Shown here: positions 8,834-20,300 of the stretch, one piece after another | Numbering within the stretch: position 1 is the stretch's first letter | Layout of the letters: each line of letters opens with the position of its first letter | NCBI GenBank assembly: GCA_903899985.1 | Contig: CAIULL010000113.1 | Coordinates: 1 to 64,000 of the forward strand | Source: an uncultured Schlesneria sp. | GTDB lineage: Bacteria; Planctomycetota; Planctomycetia; Planctomycetales; Planctomycetaceae | Direction of reading: 5' to 3' | Length of the DNA: 64,000 bases | Notes under the pieces: generated by a model | Databases searched by the model: none | What the model was told of the DNA's origin: nothing | Seen by the model: the letters and a program-made list of their open reading frames with translations, nothing else | Position numbers and translations under genes: made by a program

Positions 8834-11800
8834 TTAGTTCCGGTTCAGAGTTTCATCGGTATTAAGAACCAAATTGGCCAGCATGGTCCAGGCTGCAGTT
8901 TCGATATCCGGTGCGACGTTCTTAGGTTTGGATTCACCAACAGTAACGACCTTCTTCGCGGCTTCAGGATCTGCCGTGAATAATGAAGCCTGCTTTTGTA
9001 ATGACGCCGTCAGCAAAGCCGTTTCGTCGGTTGTTGGTGTGCGTGACAAGACCGTTCGGTAAAGAAACGCCAGTCGCTCGTCCGTGGTTTTACCACCGTC
9101 AGCGAGAACTCGTTCGGCCAACGCCCGGGCTGCCTCGAAATGTTGCACGTCGTTCATTAATTGAAGGGCTTGTAGCGGCGTATTGCTTCGTTCGCGAACC
9201 ATGCAGACCTGTTCACGATTTGGTCCGTCGAAGTTCGACATGAATGGCGGTGGCGCTGTCCGTTTCAAGAAGGCATAAATACTTCGCCGATAGAGCGACG
9301 AACCATGATCCTGCATATAAAACCGCGTATTGCTGTCCGAGTAACCGACCGGTTCCCAGATGTTGGCCGGTTGATACGACTTCACACCACGCCCGCCCAT
9401 TGTCAGATCGATCAGCCCGGACGTGAACAGGGCGTTGTCTCGAACCTGCTCTGCGTCCAGTCGAATGCGAGGGCCGCGGGCGTAAAGTCGATTGTGGGGG
9501 TCGGCAACTTTGACATCCGGCATTAATTTGCCCTGACGGCGGAAGGCGTCAGACGTCAGCAGCAGCTTGAGCAGTTTTTTCGTATCCCAGCCACTTTCAC
9601 GATATTGATTGGCAAGCCAATCGAGCAGCTCTGGATGACTGGGGTTTTCACCCTGCGTGCCAAAGTCGTAGCTTGTTTTGACGAGCCCCGTGCCGAAGAC
9701 CTGCTGCCAGAGACGATTTACTGTCACGCGAGCGGGGAGCGGGTTCTCTGCTGAGACCAGCCATTTGGCGAGATCGAGTCGGTTCAGCCTCGCGTCTGGA
9801 GTACTCTTGGCAATCGCTGGCAGGACTGCGGGAACAGCCGGTTCAACCGGGTCTCCTTTTTTGTCGTACTGGCCACGGACCATGATGAATGATTCTCGCG
9901 GTTTGTCAGTGTCTTTAAAAATGAATGTGCCTGGAGCGGTCTCTTCGGCAATGATTCGTGCGATACGGGACGTTTCCCAGGCGATCCGGGCCGAAGCGAT
10001 TTCGTCGTTCACAGGTCGAGCGATCACGGCAAGATAGAACCGCCGTAGTTTTGCCGATTCTTCTGCCGAAAGGACCTTGTCAGGCCCTCCTTGAATCAGG
10101 CTGTTCAATTCGCTCGGAAGCTCTGGCGGGATAGTCGTTCCAAGACTTTTTCGCCAGGCAGTCAAAGATTCGAGTGGATCCGTCGCTGGATCGGATTGGC
10201 CCGACAAACTGACGGCGTCCCAATATGCGATACCACCTGTCTGGCTGAGTTTGATTCCATTCAATCGTTGACCGGGATTCAGGCCGAGATCCGTTGCCGA
10301 CACGGTCAGCTTGTTCCATTGACCAGGAACGATGGCCGATGGATCGGTCCCATCACGGATGAGACCCTGATCGGTCTTCCTCCACGTGACAGTTTTTCCA
10401 TTCATGGCCCCGAAGCTAATGGAAGTTGGGGTATCGACCGCATCCACCTTGATATGGACATCGAACTTCGCATCGTGCGGGATAACGACTGGTCGCAGTT
10501 TAAATTCGACGTCGTCGTTATACGATGAGGCGAAGGCCTGTCGAATCAAGCGTCGGCCAGATGCTGTTTTCACAGTTGGGTCAGTCATCCAGTCGACCGG
10601 ATTGCGTGACGAACTTCGTGAAGTCGCTCCGATCGGAAATGCATCATCGACAAGCATGTCGCGGATCGGCTTTCGTCCAGAGGGGGATTTGGATTCAGCG
10701 GGGTCAATATAGGTGACATCCGCACTGATCGTCTCCAGCCATTCACGAGAATCCCGCTCGACCTTGGACGCCCCACCCGCCGCCGCCATTTGCTTTGGCT
10801 CAGGCAGCTTCAAGAACGGCGCGGTAATATTCGTGTTGCCATCCATCGCAGGGTCAGCGGCATTATTAAAAAAGGCATACAACGAGTAAAACTCTTTCGT
10901 CGTCAACGGATCATACTTGTGGTCATGACAGACCGCGCAACCGGCGGTCAGACCAAGCCATGCCTGCGAGACGGCGGTGGTTCGCTCAACGGCGTATCGA
11001 TACACGAACTCTTCGGGAATCGAACCACCTTCACTGGTCGTGACGTTACATCGGTTGAAGCCCGTTGCGACAAGCTGGTCGCGCGTAGGATTTGGCAGCA
11101 GATCACCCGCCACTTGCCAGACGGTAAACTGGTCGAACGGGAGATTATCGTTGAATGCTCGGATCACCCAGTCGCGATAAGCCCACATCTGGCGCTCGTT
11201 GTCCAGATGCAGCCCATGTGTATCGGCATATCTGGCGACGTCGAGCCAATGCTTGGCCATCTCTTCACCATAGCGAGGCGAAGCAAGATACCGATCGATC
11301 ATTCGTTCGTAGGCACCAGGATTTTGATCAGCCAGATACTCGTCAATTTCCTTAATCGTCGGAGTTAAGCCCGTCAGGGTGAAAGCGACTCGCCGGATGA
11401 GTGTCTCGCGGTTCGCCTCTGGCTGTGCCGTTAATCCGAGTTGTTGCAATCGTAAATTCAGAAATTGATCGATGGGATGAGCTGCCCCGGGGACTTCAGG
11501 TGCAGCAACCTTGCTGATCGGTTCAAACGCCCAGTGTTTCTGATATTTTGCTCCTTGCTCAACCCAGCGCTTTAAGATCTCTTTCTGCGCCGCCGTTAGA
11601 GTTTTGGTCGAATCGTGGGGTGGCATGATTTCAGACTCGTCCGCCGAATAGATCCGCTTGATCAGGGAGCTTTCGTCCGGTTTACCAGGAATGACGACCG
11701 GAGTCTTTCCTTGAAAGACGCCTTCAGCCGTATCCAGCCGCAGTTCAGCTTTTCGCGTCTGGGCGGCAGGTCCATGACAATGAAAACATTTATCGGCGAG

Positions 11801-11950
11801 AATCGGCCGCACGTCCCGATTGAACGAGACCTCTGGATCAGCGGCATGAACACGAGCGGTGCTGCGGACGTTCAAACCACAAACCAAGAGGATCATTCCC
11901 GACACCGCGAAAGCGAACCTTTGCGTTCGCAAGTGATGTGTCTGCGTCAT
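8834..11950 (-). CDS. PSD1 protein: CxxCH + DUF1549 + DUF1553
   Basis: A 1038-residue exported protein of the planctomycete PSD1 type. After a signal peptide (about residues 10-35) comes a cytochrome-c-like segment with CFHCH. A DUF1549 region with [13 protein letters not shown] follows, then a beta-rich insert at about 480-590 ([15 protein letters not shown], possibly carbohydrate-binding) and a C-terminal DUF1553 ([30 protein letters not shown]). The start at 11950 is preceded by GGGAG seven bases upstream; a longer frame begins nine codons earlier. Heme attachment by CxxCH implies a periplasmic redox role. It ends two bases before the DUF1501 partner. Reaction and substrate are unknown; links to polysaccharide breakdown have been suggested for the family. 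Confidence 0.93.
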   Translation of the reverse strand: MTQTHHLRTQRFAFAVSGMILLVCGLNVRSTARVHAADPEVSFNRDVRPILADKCFHCHGPAAQTRKAELRLDTAEGVFQGKTPVVIPGKPDESSLIKRIYSADESEIMPPHDSTKTLTAAQKEILKRWVEQGAKYQKHWAFEPISKVAAPEVPGAAHPIDQFLNLRLQQLGLTAQPEANRETLIRRVAFTLTGLTPTIKEIDEYLADQNPGAYERMIDRYLASPRYGEEMAKHWLDVARYADTHGLHLDNERQMWAYRDWVIRAFNDNLPFDQFTVWQVAGDLLPNPTRDQLVATGFNRCNVTTSEGGSIPEEFVYRYAVERTTAVSQAWLGLTAGCAVCHDHKYDPLTTKEFYSLYAFFNNAADPAMDGNTNITAPFLKLPEPKQMAAAGGASKVERDSREWLETISADVTYIDPAESKSPSGRKPIRDMLVDDAFPIGATSRSSSRNPVDWMTDPTVKTASGRRLIRQAFASSYNDDVEFKLRPVVIPHDAKFDVHIKVDAVDTPTSISFGAMNGKTVTWRKTDQGLIRDGTDPSAIVPGQWNKLTVSATDLGLNPGQRLNGIKLSQTGGIAYWDAVSLSGQSDPATDPLESLTAWRKSLGTTIPPELPSELNSLIQGGPDKVLSAEESAKLRRFYLAVIARPVNDEIASARIAWETSRIARIIAEETAPGTFIFKDTDKPRESFIMVRGQYDKKGDPVEPAVPAVLPAIAKSTPDARLNRLDLAKWLVSAENPLPARVTVNRLWQQVFGTGLVKTSYDFGTQGENPSHPELLDWLANQYRESGWDTKKLLKLLLTSDAFRRQGKLMPDVKVADPHNRLYARGPRIRLDAEQVRDNALFTSGLIDLTMGGRGVKSYQPANIWEPVGYSDSNTRFYMQDHGSSLYRRSIYAFLKRTAPPPFMSNFDGPNREQVCMVRERSNTPLQALQLMNDVQHFEAARALAERVLADGGKTTDERLAFLYRTVLSRTPTTDETALLTASLQKQASLFTADPEAAKKVVTVGESKPKNVAPDIETAAWTMLANLVLNTDETLNRN

Positions 11951-12263
11951 TTTTCGCTCCCACTTCGTCAATACCAACGTTGTCTAACGATTACGGTTTC
12001 GGCTCAACAGAGTTATTTCCTGTTGTCGGAACGACGTATCGGAACACCTTGATCTTACTTGCCCGTTCGCTCCATTGTCGAATGGGTTGTATGACACCAA
12101 TGGTTACTGCCTTGTTTGTCAACCAGGTCTCGACACACGGCAATTATCCGTGATTTTCGCTGAAAAACCGGCTCAACAACATGAAAGCAACAGCGATATC
12201 CCTCACTTCGATTCTCGAAATTCGGAATCAAGGTTTTCGATGTCATTTTCCATAATCAGCCCC
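11951..12263. other. Intergenic, no gene seen
   Basis: About 310 bp between the PSD1 start and the next minus-strand stop. Only overlapping short frames are present. The PSD1 promoter should lie here, but I could not pick a convincing -10/-35 pair. Confidence 0.5.
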
Positions 12264-13232
12264 CTACTCCGAATAGTGCTGAACACTCCTCGTCGAGCCA
12301 TCCCAATGATAGGAAATAAACTCCCCAAAATACTTACCATTTTTGTAGTTGACGACGTGGCTCTTTTGGCCGTTAACGAAATAGGCGGTCCAGACTCCTG
12401 TGTACGTGTTTGGAGGTGCCACCCAAATGTGCTTCAGAGATCGAGTCAGTTTGCGATCTATCAAGGTGTCGCCGGTATTATGGAACCCGCACGAAAGAAG
12501 CCACTCGCTGTCGAGCCGATAAACCTCCGAATGAGTTTGACCAGTCCCCATGCTCACCTCCCATGTCGCATTTAACGGACGAAGCAATTCCTGGACTTCT
12601 TTCTTTGATTGTCCTTTCGTGATCTTTTCGATTGTTGGCGCCCATTTGGATTCGGGAGTACTTTTAAACGTCGCGCGCAGTACTTCAGCCGCTTTGTCCC
12701 GAACCGCTTGGTTGGGCGATGCCAGGTCATCGATCGGTGACCTGGCGTCAGAAGAAACTCGTTTCAGCACATAAAGACGCCGACGATCTTCGTTGGAAGT
12801 CGCGAACTTGTCGGTGCCCCCAATGCAAAGGGTAAGGACATCTCCATCGTCGGAAAACTTATAGATGCCCGAATCCCATTGGCTGGCGTCACCACCAAGA
12901 GGGCCAGATTCGGACGAGAAATTATGCTGAAAGCTGATCTGAGGAGGGGTGTGGGTGAGATTGAGCGCAGGTGTGCCGCGCAGCTCACGCTTCGAATTTC
13001 GCCAGGAATAGCTTGTGGTGAAGAAACAAAATTCTTCGTCCGCTTCGACGTTCTGGCCGCCGACTTCGGCGGTAACGATTTTCCAACGCCCTTTTAGCCG
13101 CTGAAGTTCCTTGTCAACGCGTGGGTCGTCGTCTATCGCATATGACACACAAGCGACCACACCGCTCAATAAGCCGAAAAGAACCGCAGTCAATCGACTC
13201 CTGCGAAAAAAAAATTCGAATGATGGGAGCAT
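12264..13232 (-). CDS. Exported TIGR03067-like protein
   Basis: A 322-residue protein. The ATG at 13232 follows GGAGG six bases upstream and begins a signal-anchor or signal peptide (residues about 10-33, RLTAVLFGLLSGVVACVSYA). Residues about 40-165 (LKGRWKIVTAEVGGQ, then GIYKFSDDGDVLTLCIGG) match the lipocalin-like TIGR03067 domain common in planctomycetes. The C-terminus (GVWTAYFVNGQKSHVVNYKN) has MORN-like character. Function is unknown; location is probably periplasmic. The longer open frame to 13358 has no ribosome site and is not used. Confidence 0.7.
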   Translation of the reverse strand: MLPSFEFFFRRSRLTAVLFGLLSGVVACVSYAIDDDPRVDKELQRLKGRWKIVTAEVGGQNVEADEEFCFFTTSYSWRNSKRELRGTPALNLTHTPPQISFQHNFSSESGPLGGDASQWDSGIYKFSDDGDVLTLCIGGTDKFATSNEDRRRLYVLKRVSSDARSPIDDLASPNQAVRDKAAEVLRATFKSTPESKWAPTIEKITKGQSKKEVQELLRPLNATWEVSMGTGQTHSEVYRLDSEWLLSCGFHNTGDTLIDRKLTRSLKHIWVAPPNTYTGVWTAYFVNGQKSHVVNYKNGKYFGEFISYHWDGSTRSVQHYSE

Positions 13233-13469
13233 TTGATTCCTCCGCGATGTGCGTTCGGCTAATTGGGACGCAGCTATTCCGCAGCTGCCAATTAAGCGTG
13301 GGGCACACTTCGTTTTCCTCGCGCTGACGAGTACCTGACATTGACGCAAGTATAACACTCTCCATTGTATTAGCGCCAGGAAAATTATTCCTCAAAGCAC
13401 AGCTGGAAGTCCTTTATTCCATTCTTGAAATAAGGAGTACACCCAGGCGCCAGGGTTTCGAAACTGCAT

Positions 13470-14447
13470 TCATGGCCCAGACGACAGCCGAATGGCATTG
13501 CGATCAGCGGTGACTTTCCGAATCGATGACTCAGAATCCTCTGGTTCGGCTTGTTGTTCACGGCGAGTTACATTCGTATCACGATCCGACTGATCATTCG
13601 CCGCGGCCAGCTCAAGTTTGCGTTGCGACTCGACATAACGGCCTGCCAAATGACCTGCAGCCGACCCGCCGAGACCGATCAGTGGAATCTCCCACCAGAT
13701 CGGTGACACGAGTACTGCCAGGGTACTACCTTCCATTCCGATTCTTGGATAAAGGTGCCTGTAGACGGCAACTTCAGTATCCCAATCCCCTTCCTCTCGA
13801 GCAAACACGGTGACATCATTCGTTGCCCGAATTCTTGGAATGGCCGAGATTCCCGGCAACGACGTAATCGCAGCGTAAGTCCCAGGCAACGATTGAGCCG
13901 AAATATCCTTCGCACTGGCCGCCGCATAAAGGATCTCGATCGGTTCGTCGAGATTGACGGATAACGTGTTTGTGAACGCGTTGTATTGATTGGCGCAGAT
14001 CACTGGTTCAGGGAATAACGTGTAGCCTGCGAGACTTAGCACTCCGATGGAATACCGCCAGACTGGGTTAATTCGTCGATTCGCCTTCAGCCGTTGCCAT
14101 TCACCAGCAGGATCGTATTCGTTCACGCAGACATAGACGTCGTTTAGACCATTCTTCTTAAGATAGTCGGTGATCTTCTGCTCGGTTTCGGCAGAGATCT
14201 CATGTCGAGTCGGTTTGTGACCGAAAGGGATCATCCGAGCTGGTACATCCGCTATTTTGGCGAGACGATTCACCATCGGACCGGGCTGTCCCCGATGAAT
14301 CACCACGTGCTCGCCATCGGTCGTCCGACTATGATTTTGACGTCCAAATTCGTTCTGGATTGGCGCGATTGTGCACCCCAATAGCGCGAAACTCAATGCC
14401 AGGCCAAGATGAAGGATACTTTGTCGTTTGCGGATTGAATTCATCAT
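13470..14447 (-). CDS. Putative lipoprotein, unknown function
   Basis: A 325-residue protein I do not recognise. The N-terminus has a lipobox-like signal (LALSFALLGC, lipid Cys at about 25). A second hydrophobic stretch near 245-270 (LAVLVSPIWWEIPLIGLGGSA) could be a membrane segment, and the C-terminus is charged and low in complexity. The middle (EISAETEQKITDYLKKNGLNDVYVCVNEYDP) gives no catalytic motif. Two adjacent ATGs (14447 and 14444) could start it. Location is probably outer membrane or periplasm. Confidence 0.6.
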   Translation of the reverse strand: MMNSIRKRQSILHLGLALSFALLGCTIAPIQNEFGRQNHSRTTDGEHVVIHRGQPGPMVNRLAKIADVPARMIPFGHKPTRHEISAETEQKITDYLKKNGLNDVYVCVNEYDPAGEWQRLKANRRINPVWRYSIGVLSLAGYTLFPEPVICANQYNAFTNTLSVNLDEPIEILYAAASAKDISAQSLPGTYAAITSLPGISAIPRIRATNDVTVFAREEGDWDTEVAVYRHLYPRIGMEGSTLAVLVSPIWWEIPLIGLGGSAAGHLAGRYVESQRKLELAAANDQSDRDTNVTRREQQAEPEDSESSIRKVTADRNAIRLSSGP

Positions 14448-15247
14448 TTTGCCTTTGTCGTTCTCGGCTCGCGTCGTAAATGTCTCGTCATAATCAGGTC
14501 AGGATTTGCAACGTGAATTCTGAGAGCGCCTTGAGTCGTAGAACGACGGCGTAGTTCTATCCCAGGCAAACGATGGCTAGCAATTCCAAGGTAATGTCGG
14601 TGGGGCGATTACGCCGTACTTTGGATTGGTCGACCGAAATCGCCCCGACTTTCGGCAGATTTCACCGTTCGCGGTTTCTCAAACCGAGCCCTACGGAATT
14701 TTGCTTGTGATTCGCGATATTCCACCCTGCAAAATATCGCTGCCTATCTGTTTATTCAATTTTTGAAAAGGGAGTGACCTCAGCGACGGTCCGCATCAAC
14801 AACGTACCGCCGAGAATTATCGCTGTTCGGGTGCGTTGGCCAGAAAGGTCTTTAATATAACAATCCTGGACACAATGACGCGGCGACCGGCGTAAAGCGC
14901 CGCCCTCGGGCCATTGGCCGACTTCAGAAATCACGGACATTTTGGCGGGTACGGCGCGACATTTCTCCGCATCGTCAGACTCATCTTGACCGACTGGCCA
15001 TCTCGACGTACTCTCCGCGCCACTACCCAATTACATTTCAATTTCGACTGACTTCCGTGCTCGCTTTCGGCTACACGTCGGTTTTCCGCGCACATTCAAA
15101 ACATATCCCAGACATCACAGCAATCGATTCTGTCCCAAAAAGAATAACCCATCTGGGAATAGACTGGCGGAGCCAGTTTATTCCCAGGGCTTTGGTCCAA
15201 GTCGACTGACTTTGGTCCGTCGAACTATGCGAAAGGAATCGCATTTC
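14448..15247. other. 800-bp intergenic with hairpins
   Basis: No reliable gene. A 92-codon minus-strand frame (14752-15030) is most likely chance or repeat-derived, since it reads through GC-rich palindromic DNA near 14878-14908. There is an imperfect pair GGGGCGATT / AATCGCCCC around 14599-14655, and a strong hairpin at 15153-15187 just before the FlgI-like gene. The region probably holds divergent promoters. Confidence 0.5.
15153..15187. promoter_or_regulatory. 16-bp stem, 3-nt loop, 5' of FlgI-like gene
   Basis: Bases 15153-15168 pair with 15172-15187 across a GGA loop, with one G-T wobble in sixteen pairs. It lies 60 bp upstream of the ATG at 15248 in the likely 5' leader. There is no T-run, so a stability or translational element, or a dispersed palindrome, is likelier than a terminator. 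Confidence 0.55.
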
Positions 15248-17221
15248 ATGAACGAATCCCAATCTTCAGGTTTTTCTCGACGACTCTGGCTGCAGTCTGC
15301 TGCACTTGCCGCAACGTTACCCACGGCTGCCTGGGGGCGCACGCCGCCTCCCGAGGTCGACGAGGATGACGAAGAGGATAATGACAAGAAATATCAAACG
15401 AAGATTGAGACAAATCTGATTGGCGATCATACTCTTTTCGCTGGCCTTGAACCGGTCGTACTGGAAGGTGTGGGGCTGGTTCGAGGGTTAGCCGGGACGG
15501 GAGGCGATCCATCACCATCGCACTACCGCTCGCTGCTGATGGAAGATTTGAAAAAAAACGGTTTCCGGAATCCGAATGCGATCCTGGAATCACCCAACAC
15601 GGCTCTCGTGATCGTAACCGCCTATTTGCATCCCTGGATAAAAAAGGGAGACCGGCTCGACGTTGAAGTTCGAATCCCGGAAAGTGCCAACGCGACCAGC
15701 CTGGTCGGGGGCGAGCTGATGGAAGTTCGACTCTCTGATAAAGCCGTTGTGAACGGCGATTTGAAAAAGGGCTGGGAATACGCAATCGCGCGCGGTCCCG
15801 TTCTCACTGCGGGACTTGCCGCAGCGTCCACGACCGAGCCCGCGCTCTTGAGGCGGGGTCGAGTCTTAAGTGGAGCGGGTGTCAAGAAAGAGCGAGAGCT
15901 TTCACTGTTCCTCAAGAATGATTTCCGCAGTGTCCGAAACGCACAGAGAATTGAAAAAGCGATTGGTCGAAGATTCCACCACTTTGACGAACACGGGATC
16001 AAGAAGCCTCTGGCCACAGCCAAGACCGATCAACGTCTCGTGGTCATGGTGCATCCTCGATATAAAGACAATCTGCCCCGTTACGTGCAGGTGATTCGGC
16101 ATCTTGCTTTCCGCGAAGAGCCGGTGCAGTTGCGTGTGCGAATGACGCGTCTACAACATGATCTGTTGATTCCGGAAACAGCACACACAAGCGCTCTCCA
16201 GCTCGAAGCGATTGGCAACGAGGCAATTCCGATTCTCAAGAAAGGGATCGTCGCACCAACGCTGGAATGTCGTTTTCATTCGGCGGTGGCACTGGCCTAT
16301 CTGGGTGATTCATCAGGACTTCCCGCCCTTGTGGAGTCCGCTCGAAAAGAACGTGCGTTTCGCGTCTTCGCTCTCGCCGCAATGTCGACCCTCGAAGATG
16401 CAGAAGTGCACCTGGCTTTACGCGAACTGATGGACGATCCGCACGATGAAACTCGATATGGTGCGTTTCGGGCACTGTGGACTCTTGACCGGAATGATCG
16501 GTTTATTCGAGGCGAGCGGCTTGGGATTCGTGAAAACGCCGAGAACCAGGACAACGAATACAAAATTCACGTTGTCCACTCCAGTGGCCCACCACTCGTT
16601 CATGTGACACTGCGGACTCGACCCGAGATTGTCATCTTTGGTGCCGACCAGGAATTTCTCGCCCCCATGTACGTTTCGGCCGGAAAAAACATCATGGTGA
16701 CGGCACAACCAGGCGGGACGACGGTTTCACTGGCACGATTTGAAGTTGGCCAGCATGACCAGAGAAAAGAAGTTTCGATGCGCGTTGCTGACGTGATTCG
16801 CGCCGCAAATGAACTCGGTGCGACTTACCCCGATATTTTACAACTGCTCGCCGACGCTTCGAAGCAAAAGAACCTGCCGACAGCACTTGCCGTCGACAAA
16901 CTTCCGGCTGCCGGTCGGGTTTATTACCGCCCAGTCAGTAGTGCCACACCGGGTAGTAAGCGAGCTGTTAAGATCGGTCGCGACCGCGCCGCGCCAGGCA
17001 GCTTCCCTGAAATCGACGATCCCGAAGAGGCCGCTCGCCGTAAAGAAGAATCTGAACGTGAGCGAAAGACAGACCCCACTGAAGCGACAATGGCTAATGT
17101 TCCTAGCGAATTGCCCCAGAACGAATCGGATTCAGAGAACGATTCGAAGCCAACTAAGAAAAGCAGCAAAAAAGGGGACAAGTCGAAAAGTTCGTGGTCC
17201 TGGCTCGGTGGAAAAAAGTGA
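15248..17221 (+). CDS. FlgI-like P-ring protein with HEAT region
   Basis: A 657-residue exported protein. The N-terminus FSRRLWLQSAALAATLPTAAWG is a Tat-type signal. Residues about 60-270 match flagellar P-ring FlgI (GVGLVRGLAGTGGDP; KKGDRLDVEVRIPESANATSLVGG). FlgI is normally about 370 residues; here helical HEAT-like repeats follow (about 315-440), then a beta-rich segment and a Lys/Ser/Glu-rich tail ending at a KSSWSWLGGKK sequence. The ATG at 15248 is chosen because it begins the signal; a TTG 36 bp upstream opens the frame but is unlikely. No other flagellar genes adjoin, though a FliM-like gene is at 46501. The long tail and isolation suggest a role other than, or additional to, the P ring. 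Confidence 0.78.
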   Translation: MNESQSSGFSRRLWLQSAALAATLPTAAWGRTPPPEVDEDDEEDNDKKYQTKIETNLIGDHTLFAGLEPVVLEGVGLVRGLAGTGGDPSPSHYRSLLMEDLKKNGFRNPNAILESPNTALVIVTAYLHPWIKKGDRLDVEVRIPESANATSLVGGELMEVRLSDKAVVNGDLKKGWEYAIARGPVLTAGLAAASTTEPALLRRGRVLSGAGVKKERELSLFLKNDFRSVRNAQRIEKAIGRRFHHFDEHGIKKPLATAKTDQRLVVMVHPRYKDNLPRYVQVIRHLAFREEPVQLRVRMTRLQHDLLIPETAHTSALQLEAIGNEAIPILKKGIVAPTLECRFHSAVALAYLGDSSGLPALVESARKERAFRVFALAAMSTLEDAEVHLALRELMDDPHDETRYGAFRALWTLDRNDRFIRGERLGIRENAENQDNEYKIHVVHSSGPPLVHVTLRTRPEIVIFGADQEFLAPMYVSAGKNIMVTAQPGGTTVSLARFEVGQHDQRKEVSMRVADVIRAANELGATYPDILQLLADASKQKNLPTALAVDKLPAAGRVYYRPVSSATPGSKRAVKIGRDRAAPGSFPEIDDPEEAARRKEESERERKTDPTEATMANVPSELPQNESDSENDSKPTKKSSKKGDKSKSSWSWLGGKK

Positions 17222-17261
17222 TCGAAACGGACCATTAGTTTTAAAGAGTTTTAAAGGTATC

Positions 17262-17392
17262 GTCGCGAAAACGGACCAGCAGGAATGCCTCATTCCACAA
17301 CGCGACACTAAAAATGAATAAACTGTGCAACGGAAATGGTCGCGAAAACGGACCAACAGGAATGCCTCATTCCACAACGCGACACTAAAAAA
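17262..17392. repeat. Tandem 53/54-bp duplication before smc
   Basis: Copy 1 (17262-17314) and copy 2 (17339-17392) are identical except for one G-to-A change (cagcagg/caacagg) and one extra A near the end; the period is 77 bp. Each contains the mini-palindrome GGAATG-CCT-CATTCC. Copy 2 ends at the smc start codon, and copy 1 ends at a matching ATG. This looks like a local duplication of the smc leader. Confidence 0.9.
17314..17388 (+). CDS. Possible 24-aa leader ORF upstream of smc
   Basis: An ATG formed at the end of duplication copy 1 opens a 24-codon frame. It runs through copy 2 and stops TAA three bases before the smc ATG at 17392. No Shine-Dalgarno is apparent for either start. It may be a by-product of the duplication; the close spacing would allow translational coupling. 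It is listed as a hypothesis. Confidence 0.3.
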   Translation: MNKLCNGNGRENGPTGMPHSTTRH

Positions 17393-20300
17393 TGCTCAAA
17401 TCACTCGAACTGTTCGGCTTTAAGAGTTTCGCCGACCGAACTCGATTCGATTTCTCGACAGGTATCAACTGCGTTGTCGGGCCGAACGGGAGCGGAAAGA
17501 GCAATGTCGTCGACGCGATGAAATGGATTCTGGGGGACCAGTCAGCGAAAAGTTTGCGCGGCAAAGAAATGACGGACGTCATTTTCAATGGTTCCGCCAG
17601 TCGGAAGGCGAGTGCCTTTGCTGAAGCCACTTTGACATTCGATAATTCGCAAGGCCAGTTGCCGCTGGATATGCCGGAAATCCAGATCGGGCGCCGGATC
17701 TGGCGAAATGGCGACGCTGAATATCTTCTCAATCGAGCCCCTGCCCGCCTGAAAGACATCAAGGATCTGTTTCTGGGAACGGGCGCCGGATCTGCGGCGT
17801 ATAGCATCATCGAACAGGGGCGGGTTGATCAGATTCTTCAAGGGAATTCCGCCAGTCGACGCGCGGTCTTCGAAGAAGCGGCCGGGATCAGCCGGTTTAA
17901 AGCGAGAAAAGTCGAAGCTCAAAGGAAGCTTGAACGAGTCGGCCAGAATCTGGAGCGATTAACGGACATCGTTGATGAAGTTGAAGCTCAGTTGAATTCA
18001 ACTCGCAGCCAGGCGGCGAAGGCGGCAAAGTATCATGATATCTCGACGGCGCTCAAGAAATGGTGGCTCGGTCTGGCTGGGGACGATTACCGCCATTTGA
18101 CACGGGAAATTTCTGAGCTGGAAAAAAAACTGATCGAATCTGGCAGCCGATTGGATGTGTTAAACGAGCGTCAAAAGGGACTTGAGGCTAGAGAAGCCGC
18201 CTTTGATGCCGAATTGGCGAAACTGGACGATCAAATACGCGAAGTCGAGCGTCGAAACTCCGGTGGACGCGAAGTGATTGCGGGGCATGAAGCGACCATT
18301 CAATTCCAATCGGCGCGATTGCACGAGCTTGAGTCGGAATTGACGCGGCTGCAAAAACAAAAGCTGACGCTCGCAGGTCGAGTTCAGGAGACAACTCTCG
18401 AGATCAGTCTTGAACAGCAGCGAATTACTGAATTTGAAGCGGACTATGCAATCAATCTTCAACGTGTGACGACACACGATGAGCGTCTGCAAATTGCAGC
18501 TAGCGAACTGATTCAACAACGCGATCAAATCGAGCGTGATCGTACGCAACGGCTTGAGCTGACCAAAGCATCGTCGGATACCGCGAATGCCGTTGCAACG
18601 CTGCGAACATCTATCCAGGGTTTGCAGTCCGAACGGCAAAGAATCATTTCACAGCGAAATTCGCTGGATGGAACTCTGGCGGAACGGGAACTTGAACGAG
18701 CGCGAGGTTTACAGCGAGCAAAAGAGGCAACGCAGATCCAGGTGGCGGCTCTTCAAAGCCTTCGAGCGACGCAATTACATCGAACCGAGCTGGTGGGTGT
18801 GCAGGAAGCCGCGAAGCAGTCATTAGCCGAAATGCGCGAGCGTCGCAGTGCAGCTCAGGCTCGTAAAAGCCTGCTTGAAGACTTGGAGTTGCGTCAGGAA
18901 GGTGTCGGCATTGGTGTGAAAGATATCCTCAGTCGCGCCCGAACGTCACCTTATGCGCCGTGGAATTCGATCGTTGGTTGTGTCGCCGACCTGCTTGACG
19001 TCGATCTGGAACGCGCGGCATTGCTTGAGGTGGCGCTGGGATCGCGAGCTCAACTGATTGTCCTGAAGGAATATCAGGCGCTGTTGGATTATCTGAATCA
19101 AGGAACGGTCCAGTTGAACAGTCGAGTGGGATTCGTGGCGATTCCAGACCGTTCAATTGGCGAAGCCGTTTCCCCGACCAGACAAGACAATCGTTTTATC
19201 CACCTTCAACTCGATCCCAGATCACTTCCCGACCTTTCGAAAGAGCCGGGCGTGGTGATGCGAGCCGATGATCTTGTCGCTTCGGATCGCGGCATTGTCG
19301 GACTGGCCTCATCGATCCTGTCTGACACGTGGATCGTTCAATCCATGGATGTCGCCGTAGGGCTTGCGATGGGGCGCGGAACTGGCCTTCGGTTCGTCAC
19401 GCTGCAGGGCGAACTTCTGGAATCCAACGGCACGCTCTATGTCGGAACGATTAGAAGTGAAACATCGCTTCTCTCGCGGAAAAGCGAACTGCGACGATTG
19501 AAGAATGACTTGTCCTTGCTTGATCGAGATATTCTGTCGTCCGAGTTTGCTTTACAGACGATGTATCAGTCTCTCACAGGGGCCGACACCGAGTTAGAAG
19601 CGGCTGCAGCAGAACTCGATTATGCCAATCAGCGACTCGCTGATCTCAAGTCGGAGCTTTCCGCGATGGATCAAACCGTGGAGCGCCTTCACGGTGAGCG
19701 TGAGTTGCATTCACAACAACTTCTAACGTGTGAACAGAATCTGCGTCAGCAAGAGATTGATTTATTGAACGCTGAGCAACAGGCGTCTTCGACTGAGCGA
19801 GAACTCAATCAATTGGCAACGCGTCTCGATAGGGCGAGTGAAGAGCTACAAAGTTGCGAACGTCTGCATCGCGAGATTGAGCAACAACGAGCCGATGACC
19901 AGCTTGATCTTGTCAAACAACGCGAGCGTCTGGAAAACATGAAAACGCAGTTTGTCCGCCTGGGTGACGATCTGCAGTCCAGAATCGCTCAACATGAAGA
20001 GGCCGAGCGTCGTTATACAACCTCGATTCAAAAAAAGTCGCAAATTCTCTTGCAGATTCTCAATACCCGGGCCATGCGGGATGAGCTCACTCTGAAAGCC
20101 GAACTCATTCAATCCGAAGCATTATTGCTCGAAAGGGAAAAGCTGGCTCTCAGAACAGAGCGAAGCCAGATCGTCGAACAAGAACTTGGAATTCGCAAGG
20201 AGCGCCGAGAAGTCGCTGATCGTCATCACATTGATGAGATTCGCGTGCGTGACATGAATCAAGGATTGTTAAATCTCGGTGAACGTCTTGAAGAAGAGTT

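Noticed and set aside
14752-15030. 92-codon minus-strand ORF
   Set aside because: No domain or ribosome site, and it crosses palindromic repeat-like DNA.
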